Positions 1 through 6,378 of a stretch of DNA of 6,440 nt are shown piece by piece (position 1 is the stretch's first letter; every line of letters starts with the position of its first letter). The translations under genes were made by a program, and so were the position numbers. The notes beneath the pieces are model-generated. The model saw nothing but the letters and a program-made list of their open reading frames with translations, made no database searches and was not told the DNA's origin. The DNA comes from an uncultured Phycisphaera sp. (lineage in GTDB: Bacteria; Planctomycetota; Phycisphaerae; Phycisphaerales; SM1A02): contig CALDQF010000483.1 in the NCBI GenBank assembly GCA_937911845.1, positions 1-6,440 of the forward strand, read 5' to 3'.

Positions 1-960
1 CCGCCTTGGGCTTGGGCGCATTTGCGACCCGCACAATGCACCGTGACCGATTGCATGTATGACGGCTTCGAGGTGGGCCTCGACATCGGCAAGGGACAAG
101 GTGCCGTGCGTCTGGGGGGGAATCAATTCACCACCTGCGATCGCTCTTTTCAAACGGCGGGGACCGCTGAAGTCACGGTGGCCAGTGGTGACCCCGAGAT
201 CTCCCCTCCAGCCGAGTTGACTTCATCTGCACCGCTCCAAGATGCTCAAACTGAACATCTGAGGTTGGTGCAGCATGGAAAACCATGGAATGGCTTAGCC
301 CCCATTCTGATGCTGGGTACAGATGCTCCTGGATTTGTGCAGTTCATCCCGAAAGGGGACATTGGCAACGACGCTGAGTTTTTGTTTGAAGGAGAGGCCG
401 AACTGATCACAAATCCCAATCAGGACCGAATCACCATCCGTGCGGTTGAAAAGGATCGCTTTGAGCGTTGGAGACTTCAGACCGGAGGACAGACGTTGTC
501 TGGAGTCTTGACGCGGGGATGGTGGAAGGGATTCATGTGGGCATACACCGCGGATCCCGTGACCAGTTATGACCAATGGCGCAACGAGGCCGAGGCGGGA
601 TGGGTCTTCCAGTGCCGAGAGCCAGTCTTGGATTTCGGTCGGCAGTCACCGGGAGATCTTCCCGGTATTTTTCCGGCCGTGCGTGACGCCGGCCTTCCCA
701 GTGACAGATTTGGGTTGGTCTGCGAGACCGAGCGCTGGGTGCCGGCAGGAAGCTGGATTCTCCACGTTGAAGCCAACGATGGGGTTCGGGTCCAGATGGA
801 TGGCAAGACGGTGATCGATGCTTGGGATGGCCCCACCCAACAAATCTTCACTCACAAATTTGAGGTCCAGGAAGAATCTGTCCATCAATTTTCAGTAAAT
901 TGGTATGAACGAACCGGATTGGCGTATCTCCGGGTAACTCTGACGCCTCAGTCGGAGTGA
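1..960 (+). CDS. PA14-domain protein, 5'-truncated by the window edge
   Basis: The reading frame is open from the first base, so the gene almost certainly starts upstream; TTG at 22 and ATG at 55 have no convincing ribosome binding site. At least 319 residues are visible. The first 45 or so residues (alternating small, hydrophobic and Cys/Asn positions, with a GGNQFTTCDRSF stretch) resemble the last coils of a right-handed beta-helix, but this is weak. The middle (about nt 240-580) I do not recognise. From about nt 600 to 945 the protein looks like a PA14 domain: a W-x-P-A-G-S-W strand, then the diagnostic segment with ANDGVRVQMDGKTVIDAW, then a strand ending in GLAYLRVTL. PA14 domains are beta-barrels that typically bind carbohydrate in secreted or surface proteins. 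Carbohydrate binding or cell-surface action is therefore inferred. No catalytic domain can be named from what is visible. The stop overlaps the end of the convergent rpoN gene by 13 bp. Confidence 0.75.
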   Translation, partial: PPWAWAHLRPAQCTVTDCMYDGFEVGLDIGKGQGAVRLGGNQFTTCDRSFQTAGTAEVTVASGDPEISPPAELTSSAPLQDAQTEHLRLVQHGKPWNGLAPILMLGTDAPGFVQFIPKGDIGNDAEFLFEGEAELITNPNQDRITIRAVEKDRFERWRLQTGGQTLSGVLTRGWWKGFMWAYTADPVTSYDQWRNEAEAGWVFQCREPVLDFGRQSPGDLPGIFPAVRDAGLPSDRFGLVCETERWVPAGSWILHVEANDGVRVQMDGKTVIDAWDGPTQQIFTHKFEVQEESVHQFSVNWYERTGLAYLRVTLTPQSE

Positions 961-2411
961 CGCTTCCTCAACTCTGAATTTGGAATACCCAATTCTTCTC
1001 GGTACTTCGCCACGGTACGGCGTTTGATGTCAATGCCCTCTTCATGCAAGGCTTTCTCGATTGCGGCATCCGACAACGGGCGACGCCGGTCTTCGGCTTC
1101 AACCAAAGCCTGAACCCTCTTCTTGACCGTCTCGTAGGCGACTGGTCGCCCCTCACGATCGACCAATCCACCCACAAAGAAGTCCCGAAGGCAAAGCATG
1201 CCGCGTGGCGTCTCGGCCCATTTGTCATCGACCGCTCGACTCACCGTCGAAACGCTGATGTCCAACTGTTCGGCAATCTCTTCCATCATGAGGGGAACAA
1301 GAGTTCCGTCGCCTTCGGTAAAGAAAGCTTGCTGGCGAGCCACAATCGCATTCGCCACACGTTCCACTGTGCGATAACGCTGCTCTATAGCTTCTAGCAG
1401 TTGGCGAGCTTCGTCACGGGCCTTCCGGAACTGTTCAGCATCACTCTCTTTCAAGCCACCAGTTTTCAGAATAGCTTCGTATTCGGGATTAAGGCGAAAC
1501 TTGGGGAACCGACTCTTAAGTGGACGTGCAACCATCACACCAGATTCATCACGCTCAATGGCAATTTCGGGACGGACAATAGATGGACGCTCGTTGTGAA
1601 GCGTCCTGACGGGTTGCTTTTTCAACTGACCAAGAAGATCTCGTGCCGCTTCAACCTCAGCAATGGGACACTCACGATGTTCCGAGATCTTTTTGAGTCG
1701 GTTGTTCAGCAGGTCATCCCAGTCGTGGTCCAAAAGTTCAAGCAGAAGAGACCACTTGTCTGCACCTTCCGAAGCGTCATTCAATTCACGGCGCTGAATC
1801 TGAATGGCATAGCACTCGGGATAACTTCGGGCAGCAATACCAGGAGGCTCCAGCCATCCCTGTACGGCCTCGAGAGCAGAGCGAAGATGAATTTCGTTGA
1901 CCTGCAGGTTGCTGGCCAGTTCTTCAACGTCATGCCGAAAGAATCCATCAGGAGCCAGATGTTCAATCACCCGAACTCCCAAGGACGCCACTTCGGATGA
2001 AACTTCAGCATCTCGCCATTGATCCAGCAACTGCTCTTCGATCGATTGGGGGCGACCCTCTGCATTGGCCATGGCGTCAGTCTTGCCATCGCGGTCTTGA
2101 TCCGACTTGGCTTTGGGCCTTGATTCATAGAGGTTATCCGCAGCCTCGGGCATGGAACGCTCGGACTCAGCAAGGCGATCAAAGCCGGCTTCATCTTCTC
2201 GAACCGGAGCCTCGTTTTCAGACTTGGCCATGATTTCTGCGGGAGCTTCGGGTTCAACTTGTTCTAGCATAAAGTTGGACTCGAACTGTTCTTCGAGTGT
2301 CGCCTCTAACTCAGCCAAGGGCAACTGCAGAACTTGCATGTGCTGAATCATGCTCGGCGTGAGCTTTTGAATCTGCCCTAAGCGTTGATGCTGCGAAGCG
2401 TCAAATCTCAT
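948..2411 (-). CDS. rpoN: RNA polymerase sigma-54 factor RpoN
   Basis: Encodes 487 residues, the usual length for sigma-54, which directs RNA polymerase to -24/-12 promoters that need an AAA+ activator. Region I is intact at residues 1-50 (Q-rich, with LTPSMIQHMQVLQLPLAEL). An acidic low-complexity region II follows at about 52-120. The core-binding domain covers about 125-330. A helix-turn-helix sits near 374-395 (EEIAEQLDISVSTVSRAV), followed by the conserved TPRG and LRDFF segment. The RpoN box, which recognises the -24 element, is KRRTVAKYRE at 463-472; its first residue is K where the common form has A. The ATG at 2411 overlaps the recR stop as ATGA, and a GGAGAG ribosome binding site lies 5 nt upstream within recR. 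Translation is probably coupled to recR. No activator (enhancer-binding protein) gene is present in the window. Confidence 0.97.
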   Translation of the reverse strand: MRFDASQHQRLGQIQKLTPSMIQHMQVLQLPLAELEATLEEQFESNFMLEQVEPEAPAEIMAKSENEAPVREDEAGFDRLAESERSMPEAADNLYESRPKAKSDQDRDGKTDAMANAEGRPQSIEEQLLDQWRDAEVSSEVASLGVRVIEHLAPDGFFRHDVEELASNLQVNEIHLRSALEAVQGWLEPPGIAARSYPECYAIQIQRRELNDASEGADKWSLLLELLDHDWDDLLNNRLKKISEHRECPIAEVEAARDLLGQLKKQPVRTLHNERPSIVRPEIAIERDESGVMVARPLKSRFPKFRLNPEYEAILKTGGLKESDAEQFRKARDEARQLLEAIEQRYRTVERVANAIVARQQAFFTEGDGTLVPLMMEEIAEQLDISVSTVSRAVDDKWAETPRGMLCLRDFFVGGLVDREGRPVAYETVKKRVQALVEAEDRRRPLSDAAIEKALHEEGIDIKRRTVAKYREELGIPNSELRKRHSD

Positions 2412-3046
2412 GGGGTCTCTCCGCCTAGAGGACGCCGGTCGTCCATGGCATCTGCCAAGACAGAAACACTGGCCTGTTCAAGGGTCCCGCCGCTAGGAAG
2501 ACCACGGGCCAGCCGAGTGACTCGGATGTCAAAAGGTTCGATCTGATTCGCAAGATGCAACGCAGTGGTATCACCATCAAGAGTCGGATTCAGTCCCAGC
2601 ACCACCTCACGGACCGGTTCTTCGCGGAGGTTGCAGGCTGCGTCACGACATCGGCGAATCAATCCGTCCACCCCGAGGTGTTCTGGACCAACTCCAGAGA
2701 GAGGATCCATGGCCCCACCCAAGACGTGGTACACCCCTTGATGAAGCCCAGCTGATTCAAACCGAACCAAGTCTTTGATCTCTTCAACCACCAAGATCAC
2801 CCCTGCATCTCGGCGTGGGTCGGAGCAGATGGCACAGAGATCTGATTCTCCAAGATGACCACACACACGACAAGAAACGAGATCTTCTTTAACCGCACGT
2901 ATCGCTTCGGCCAACCCCAAGGCGTCATCTGAAGAGGCCCGGAGCAACCAGAAGGCCAGACGCTCCGCGCTTCGACGCCCGATACCTGGGAGTTGACCCA
3001 AACGATCAACCAAAGCTTCCAATGTAGGTGGGCCGCCAGCACTCAA
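2408..3046 (-). CDS. recR: Recombination mediator protein RecR
   Basis: Complete at 212 residues, close to the family's usual 200. RecR forms a ring that, with RecO (and RecF), loads RecA onto SSB-coated single-stranded DNA during gap repair. In order: a helix-hairpin-helix motif LPGIGRRSAERLAF (19-32); a C4 zinc finger with C59, C62, C71 and C74; and a Toprim domain starting at about residue 83 (VILVVEEIKDL), with the family segment YHVLGGAMDPLSGVGPEHL and the later LNPTLDGDTTALHLA. The start is TTG at 3046, which forms a TTGA overlap with the ybaB stop; a G-rich stretch just upstream (3052-3058, GGGGGGT on the minus strand) is the likely ribosome binding site. The 3' end overlaps rpoN by 4 nt. 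Confidence 0.97.
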   Translation of the reverse strand: MSAGGPPTLEALVDRLGQLPGIGRRSAERLAFWLLRASSDDALGLAEAIRAVKEDLVSCRVCGHLGESDLCAICSDPRRDAGVILVVEEIKDLVRFESAGLHQGVYHVLGGAMDPLSGVGPEHLGVDGLIRRCRDAACNLREEPVREVVLGLNPTLDGDTTALHLANQIEPFDIRVTRLARGLPSGGTLEQASVSVLADAMDDRRPLGGETP

Positions 3047-3402
3047 GAGGCACCCCCCAATAAACCGCGAAGGGTCTCCGCGGGGATGGGAAGATTCAGT
3101 TCTTCAGCGGCTCGGCCAAATTCATGCGCTGCAAGTGCCGCAGCTTTTTCTTGGGCATCACGAACAGCCTCAGTGACCAAAGGACCAATCTCCTCGGTTG
3201 CACTGGACAGCGCGGGTGCCACCACTACTTCAACCAAACGACCTCGACCATCGGCCCGGGCTCGTACTGCACCACCACCAGATTCGCCCACCACCCGTGC
3301 TGCTTCGAGCATCTCAGTAATTTCTTTGGCTCGAGCCTGAAGCTTGGGCAGGTCCTTCATGATCCCTGCCATAGCGCCGGCTTGTTTGAAAGCATCAAAC
3401 AT
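3043..3402 (-). CDS. ybaB: Nucleoid-associated protein, YbaB/EbfC family
   Basis: Encodes 119 residues, slightly longer than the typical 105-110. Members are small dimeric DNA-binding proteins that coat the nucleoid; the gene almost always sits between dnaX and recR, as here. The N-terminus (MFDAFKQAGAMAGIMKDLPK) is followed by an amphipathic helix, then the family core with G-G-G-A-V-R-A and a GRLVEVVVAP strand, then V-x-D-A-x-x-K-A and a C-terminal helical part. The ATG at 3402 is chosen because AGAGG lies about 6 nt upstream and because the protein then starts where the family starts; the open frame continues farther upstream, but that part is an antisense-free shadow of dnaX in another frame. 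The start lies inside the last codons of dnaX (8 nt overlap), and the stop overlaps the recR start. Confidence 0.93.
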   Translation of the reverse strand: MFDAFKQAGAMAGIMKDLPKLQARAKEITEMLEAARVVGESGGGAVRARADGRGRLVEVVVAPALSSATEEIGPLVTEAVRDAQEKAAALAAHEFGRAAEELNLPIPAETLRGLLGGAS

Positions 3403-5059
3403 CGCGTGCCTCTGAACGGATCTGAACCCCGACCACTTGACCTTCCAAGGCACGAGCAAGGCTTTCAACCAAGGGGTGGCCTTGCATCTTTTGCATGGTT
3501 GATTTGGCATCCTCGTGATCAATTTGCACTTTAACTTCAACCCGAACGCCAACCATTCCAAATCGGTGCAGGGTGCTTTGCAACCACTCCTGTTCCGCAA
3601 TTCGTTGGGAGGTTGGGAAAGAATCTGGGTCTGGATTTTGGAAAGAAAGACAGTCGCCCAAGAAGGTTGGTGTGCCGTACGACTCCACTCGAACTTCCGA
3701 ACGTACATCGCCTTCCAAGGAAGCCAAAAAAGTGGCCCAACCGCTGGCATTCACCGCAACCATGGGCTTCAATGTCTCCCGGGAAGGCTCGGTGACTTGA
3801 CGTGAACTTTGGGGACTCGGATTTGGAGATTGAGGTCGTTGTTCGTCGCCTAAGACCGGTGGTGTTGGTCGTGAGTCCCTGGACTCGGATGATTTTGGCC
3901 GTGCCAAGGGTTTCACTTCACGCACTTGCTCAGGCTTTTTTTTTTGAGTTGGCTTCGATGATGAATCGGATTCAACTCGACCCCCGAGATCGAACACCAA
4001 CTTCAGTAACATGGCCTCCACCACGGCGCGGGGGGTGCTGCTGTACTTGGCGGATCGAGCAGCCTCATCCGCCAAGCCGACCCCTGAGGCCAGATAGTCT
4101 GCCGGAAGTGCCGCCGAGATCACTTCAAGGTCTTCTCGACGACCTTCACTGAGATGAAGACCAACCGCCTCAACGCCGCCAACGGCGAACAACATTGCAT
4201 CACGGAAACATGCGGCCAAATCAGAGGCGACCTCTTCTGGCTCGGCACCACTCTGGAATGCTTCAGCCAACGCACTCAAGACGCCTTGGGCATCAGCCTC
4301 AGCAATCGAACGTGCGACCAGTTGTGCCGGGGAGACCGTCGCCAGTCCAAGAAGTTCACGGACCCCGGCCAGCGTGACTGACTCTGCATCAGCCGAAAGC
4401 ACCCGATCCAACAAAGACAACGCATCACGCACGGACCCTCTTCCGGCTTCGGCCACCAGCGTTAAAGCTTCCATCTCCGCTTTGACCCCTTCTTGCTGCA
4501 TCACATCATGAAGGTGGTCGGTGAGTCGTTCTCGTGAAACGGGGCGGAAGTCGTACCGTTGACACCGACTCAAGATTGTCGTCGGTACTTTTTCTGGGTC
4601 CGTGGTGCACAAAATGAACATGGCATGTGCCGGGGGCTCTTCGATGGTTTTGAGCAAGGCGTTGAAAGCCTCTCGGGTCAACATGTGGACTTCATCAATG
4701 ATGCAGATCCGTTTCCGCCCTCCCAGAGGAGCGATAACCGACCGAGCAATGACCTCTTTGGCTTCATTGATGCCACGATTGGAAGCGCCGTCGAGTTCTT
4801 GGACATCAAGGTCTTCGCCTCGAAAAATGGCTTCGCGTACCTTCGCCAAATCGGTTTCATCTTCTGGGGCGTTGATCGCCGCAGCAAAAATTCGAGCACT
4901 GGTGGTCTTTCCAACACCGCGCGTGCCGCAAAAGAGATAAGCGTGGGCAATCCTTCCGGAAGAAATCGCCTTGCTCAACGTGGCTGAAACCGCCTCTTGC
5001 CCGACGAGATCTTCGAAGCGGCGTGGGCGGTAACGACGAGCAAGAACGGTGTACGACAC
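3395..5059 (-). CDS. dnaX: DNA polymerase III subunits tau/gamma (DnaX)
   Basis: Full-length tau product, 554 residues. DnaX is the AAA+ motor of the clamp loader, which opens the sliding clamp and, as tau, tethers the polymerase cores. Seen in order: the family N-terminus SYTVLARRYRPRRFEDLVGQ; Walker A GTRGVGKT (45-52); Walker B IIDE (120-123) with the VHML segment; sensor 1 around TTDPEKVPTTILSR (152-165) with the arginine finger R165; sensor 2 in GSVRDALSLLDR; an oligomerisation domain to about 360; a Ser/Pro/Lys-rich linker (about 362-440); and a C-terminal tau-specific domain from about 445. The zinc-binding cysteines usual between Walker A and Walker B are absent (residues 62-82 have none). 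The start is GTG at 5059, with AGAAGGA 6 nt upstream; the frame is open farther upstream only through the SRP RNA. An A10 slippage site within the linker probably also yields a short gamma form. The 3' end overlaps ybaB by 8 nt. Confidence 0.97.
   Translation of the reverse strand: MSYTVLARRYRPRRFEDLVGQEAVSATLSKAISSGRIAHAYLFCGTRGVGKTTSARIFAAAINAPEDETDLAKVREAIFRGEDLDVQELDGASNRGINEAKEVIARSVIAPLGGRKRICIIDEVHMLTREAFNALLKTIEEPPAHAMFILCTTDPEKVPTTILSRCQRYDFRPVSRERLTDHLHDVMQQEGVKAEMEALTLVAEAGRGSVRDALSLLDRVLSADAESVTLAGVRELLGLATVSPAQLVARSIAEADAQGVLSALAEAFQSGAEPEEVASDLAACFRDAMLFAVGGVEAVGLHLSEGRREDLEVISAALPADYLASGVGLADEAARSAKYSSTPRAVVEAMLLKLVFDLGGRVESDSSSKPTQKKKPEQVREVKPLARPKSSESRDSRPTPPVLGDEQRPQSPNPSPQSSRQVTEPSRETLKPMVAVNASGWATFLASLEGDVRSEVRVESYGTPTFLGDCLSFQNPDPDSFPTSQRIAEQEWLQSTLHRFGMVGVRVEVKVQIDHEDAKSTMQKMQGHPLVESLARALEGQVVGVQIRSEARDV
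3930..3946 (-). promoter_or_regulatory. dnaX slippage / frameshift site producing gamma
   Basis: The coding strand reads C, ten A residues (complement of 3936-3945), then GCCTGA. In the normal frame this is CAA AAA AAA AAG CCT GAG (Q372, K373-375, P376). Re-reading one base (or inserting one A in the transcript) gives AAA GCC TGA, ending at 3930 with a 376-residue product. Loss of one A gives a frame that stops at 3913. The site contains an A-AAA-AAG heptamer, as in E. coli dnaX, and the long homopolymer also suits RNA polymerase slippage, as in Thermus. It lies exactly between the oligomerisation domain and the tau-specific domain. There is no obvious SD-like stimulator within 15 nt upstream. 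The mechanism and extent of slippage are inferred. Confidence 0.75.
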
Positions 5060-5065
5060 AAGAAA

Positions 5066-5072
5066 TCCTTCT
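5066..5072 (-). promoter_or_regulatory. dnaX ribosome binding site
   Basis: AGAAGGA on the minus strand, 6 nt before the GTG at 5059. It fixes the dnaX start at the point where homology to the family begins (SYTVLARRYRP) and rules out the roughly 107 codons of open frame farther upstream. It begins only 5 nt after the predicted SRP RNA 3' end. Confidence 0.75.
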
Positions 5073-5077
5073 GTGAG

Positions 5078-5196
5078 TCCCGGGGAGGACGGCCAGGCGA
5101 TCCACGGCCTGGCCGGTCCGCTTATGGCTGCTGCGGTCAGGCCCTGACCAGATTCACGGCCGTGCCACCCGCGGGGCCCGACCGTCCTCTCCGGGA
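5078..5196 (-). ncRNA. ffs: Small bacterial signal recognition particle RNA (4.5S type)
   Basis: About 119 nt, close to E. coli 4.5S RNA (114 nt). The RNA scaffolds Ffh for co-translational targeting of membrane proteins to FtsY. The signature of domain IV is present on the minus strand: GGTCAGG (5149-5143), exactly ten bases, then AGCAGCC (5132-5126), then ATAAGC, which matches the asymmetric-loop side in other SRP RNAs. The ends fold into one long hairpin: TCCCGG (5196-5191) pairs with CCGGGA (5083-5078); after one A/C mismatch GAGGACGG pairs with CCGTCCTC; then six further pairs including G-U; and CACGGCC pairs with GGCCGTG farther in. Its position just upstream of dnaX is a common bacterial arrangement. 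The apical part is GCC-UGAC-CGC rather than the common GGAA tetraloop form. Exact ends are set from the helix, not from a transcript, so may be off by a few bases. Confidence 0.85.
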
Positions 5197-5205
5197 GTCG
5201 AAACC

Positions 5206-5233
5206 ATCTTAGTCGAGGTTGGCGAGCGGTACA
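5206..5233 (-). promoter_or_regulatory. Candidate promoter for SRP RNA and the dnaX operon
   Basis: A TAAGAT hexamer (complement of 5206-5211; 4 of 6 matches to TATAAT) lies about 9 nt upstream of the predicted SRP RNA 5' end at 5196, a good distance for a transcription start. The best -35 at 16 bp spacing is TGTACC (complement of 5228-5233), only 3 of 6 matches; a better TTGAGT (complement of 5233-5238) is too far at 21 bp. It lies in the 48 bp gap to the divergent PIN/TRAM gene. Confidence 0.4.
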
Positions 5234-5244
5234 CTCAAGCCAGC

Positions 5245-6378
5245 ATGCCGCCACACTCCCAACCATCTGTCCCCACCCTGGAAGATGCCCGCCGAGCCAC
5301 CGAGACGGCACGACGCCGTCTGCTGATCGCGTTGCGGCTGACCTACCTCCTGCTGTTGGCCACCGCAGCCCTTCTTCCATTTGTGGGAGATATGACCAAT
5401 ACCGCCGACGAAGTGGTGGTTTCGGACTATGCCGGGGCCTTCATGTTGCTGGTGGGACTCGGTTCCTTGGTCGTGCTGGTTGACGTCTTCACTCCACAGA
5501 AACGTTTGGCCAACGTGATTGCCATCTATTTTGGAGTGGTGGTGGGACTGGTGAGTGCCTACGCCCTGTCTGGACTGATCGACCTTGCGGCCCGAACCTG
5601 GTACCTGACCGCACCACCCTGGCCGGCCTATTTGCTGATGGGCAAACTCGCGCTTGGCATTACGTTTTGCTATCTCGCGGTGTCCATCGTGCTGGCCACA
5701 AAAGATGATTTTCGGATTGTCTTGCCCTACGTGGAATTCACTCGACGGGCCAAAGGCAGCCGTCCGCTGGTGGTTGATACTTCAGTGTTAATTGATGCAA
5801 GATTCGCCAAATTTCTCCAGTCCGGGATGGTAGACACCTCGATCGTGGTTCCTGAATTTGTTCTGGGAGAGCTGCAGGCTCTGGCCGATTCTTCGGAAAG
5901 CAGCAAACGCGAGCGTGGTCGCCGTGGCTTCAAGTCACTGCAAACCATACGGGAGTTTCGAGGGGGCGCTAATGTGGTGCTGGAACCTTACAACCCACCC
6001 GGCCATGGGGCAGATGAGAAGCTCGTGGCCTTGTCAGAACGACTCCAAGGCAGGCTGCTTACTCTTGACGCCAACCTCAGAGCGATCGCCAAAGTTCGAA
6101 GTTTGCCAACCGTTGATCTCGAGCAGGCGTCCCTAGCGCTTCGCCCTCTGGGAAACCCAGGGGCAGGGTTCGAGTTGCGTTTGGAAAAAGCAGGTGAACA
6201 ACCGGGACAAGCGGTGGGTCGACTGCCCGACGGAACCATGGTGGTAGTCGAGCATGCCGATGCTCACATTGGCGAGGTTGTAACTTGCGAAACAACAAAT
6301 ACAGTACGAACCAATGCCGGAAATTTGGTGTTTGCTCGAATCAAGAATGATTCGGACCATTCGGATCTGGCCAACTGA
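5245..6378 (+). CDS. Membrane-anchored PIN/TRAM domain protein (YacL-like)
   Basis: Encodes 377 residues. A basic N-terminal stretch is followed by four predicted membrane helices (about 27-47, 62-82, 90-112, 127-151), then a cytoplasmic PIN nuclease domain (about 173-295) and a C-terminal TRAM domain (about 303-366). The PIN domain keeps its acidic residues: D178 in VVDTSVLIDAR, E204/E209 in PEFVLGEL, D257 in GADEK and D275 in LLTLDANL, which together would bind divalent metal. The TRAM part ends with the typical NTVRTNAGNLVFARI, a segment that binds RNA in related proteins. The architecture matches the YacL family of bacterial membrane PIN-TRAM proteins; ribonuclease activity is inferred from the conserved residues, and the target is unknown. 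No antitoxin-like gene is adjacent, so a VapC-type toxin role is unlikely. The ATG at 5245 has no clear ribosome binding site. It is divergent from the SRP RNA and its 3' end overlaps a convergent gene by 38 bp. Confidence 0.88.
   Translation: MPPHSQPSVPTLEDARRATETARRRLLIALRLTYLLLLATAALLPFVGDMTNTADEVVVSDYAGAFMLLVGLGSLVVLVDVFTPQKRLANVIAIYFGVVVGLVSAYALSGLIDLAARTWYLTAPPWPAYLLMGKLALGITFCYLAVSIVLATKDDFRIVLPYVEFTRRAKGSRPLVVDTSVLIDARFAKFLQSGMVDTSIVVPEFVLGELQALADSSESSKRERGRRGFKSLQTIREFRGGANVVLEPYNPPGHGADEKLVALSERLQGRLLTLDANLRAIAKVRSLPTVDLEQASLALRPLGNPGAGFELRLEKAGEQPGQAVGRLPDGTMVVVEHADAHIGEVVTCETTNTVRTNAGNLVFARIKNDSDHSDLAN

Noticed and set aside
976..995. Rho-independent terminator after the PA14 gene
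   Set aside because: The hairpin has a mismatch and a low GC stem and is followed by TTCTC rather than a T-run; it also encodes conserved C-terminal residues of RpoN, so the symmetry may be chance.
1401..2000. 199-codon open frame on the + strand opposite rpoN
   Set aside because: Antisense shadow of a clearly conserved sigma-54 gene; no recognisable domain.
3403..3750. N-terminal extension of the ybaB frame
   Set aside because: It lies wholly within dnaX in another frame and shows no family similarity; the YbaB family start and a ribosome binding site coincide at 3402.
4559..4987. 142-codon open frame on the + strand opposite dnaX
   Set aside because: Antisense to the conserved ATPase core; the protein has no recognisable features.
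5219..5235. Promoter for the PIN/TRAM gene (TTGGCG and TACACT)
   Set aside because: The two hexamers are only 5 bp apart and no acceptable -35 lies 16-18 bp upstream of TACACT; the gene must have a promoter nearby but I cannot place it.
5060..5380. N-terminal extension of dnaX by about 107 codons
   Set aside because: The frame is open but crosses the SRP RNA and the start of the divergent PIN/TRAM gene; family homology and the ribosome binding site both begin at the GTG at 5059.
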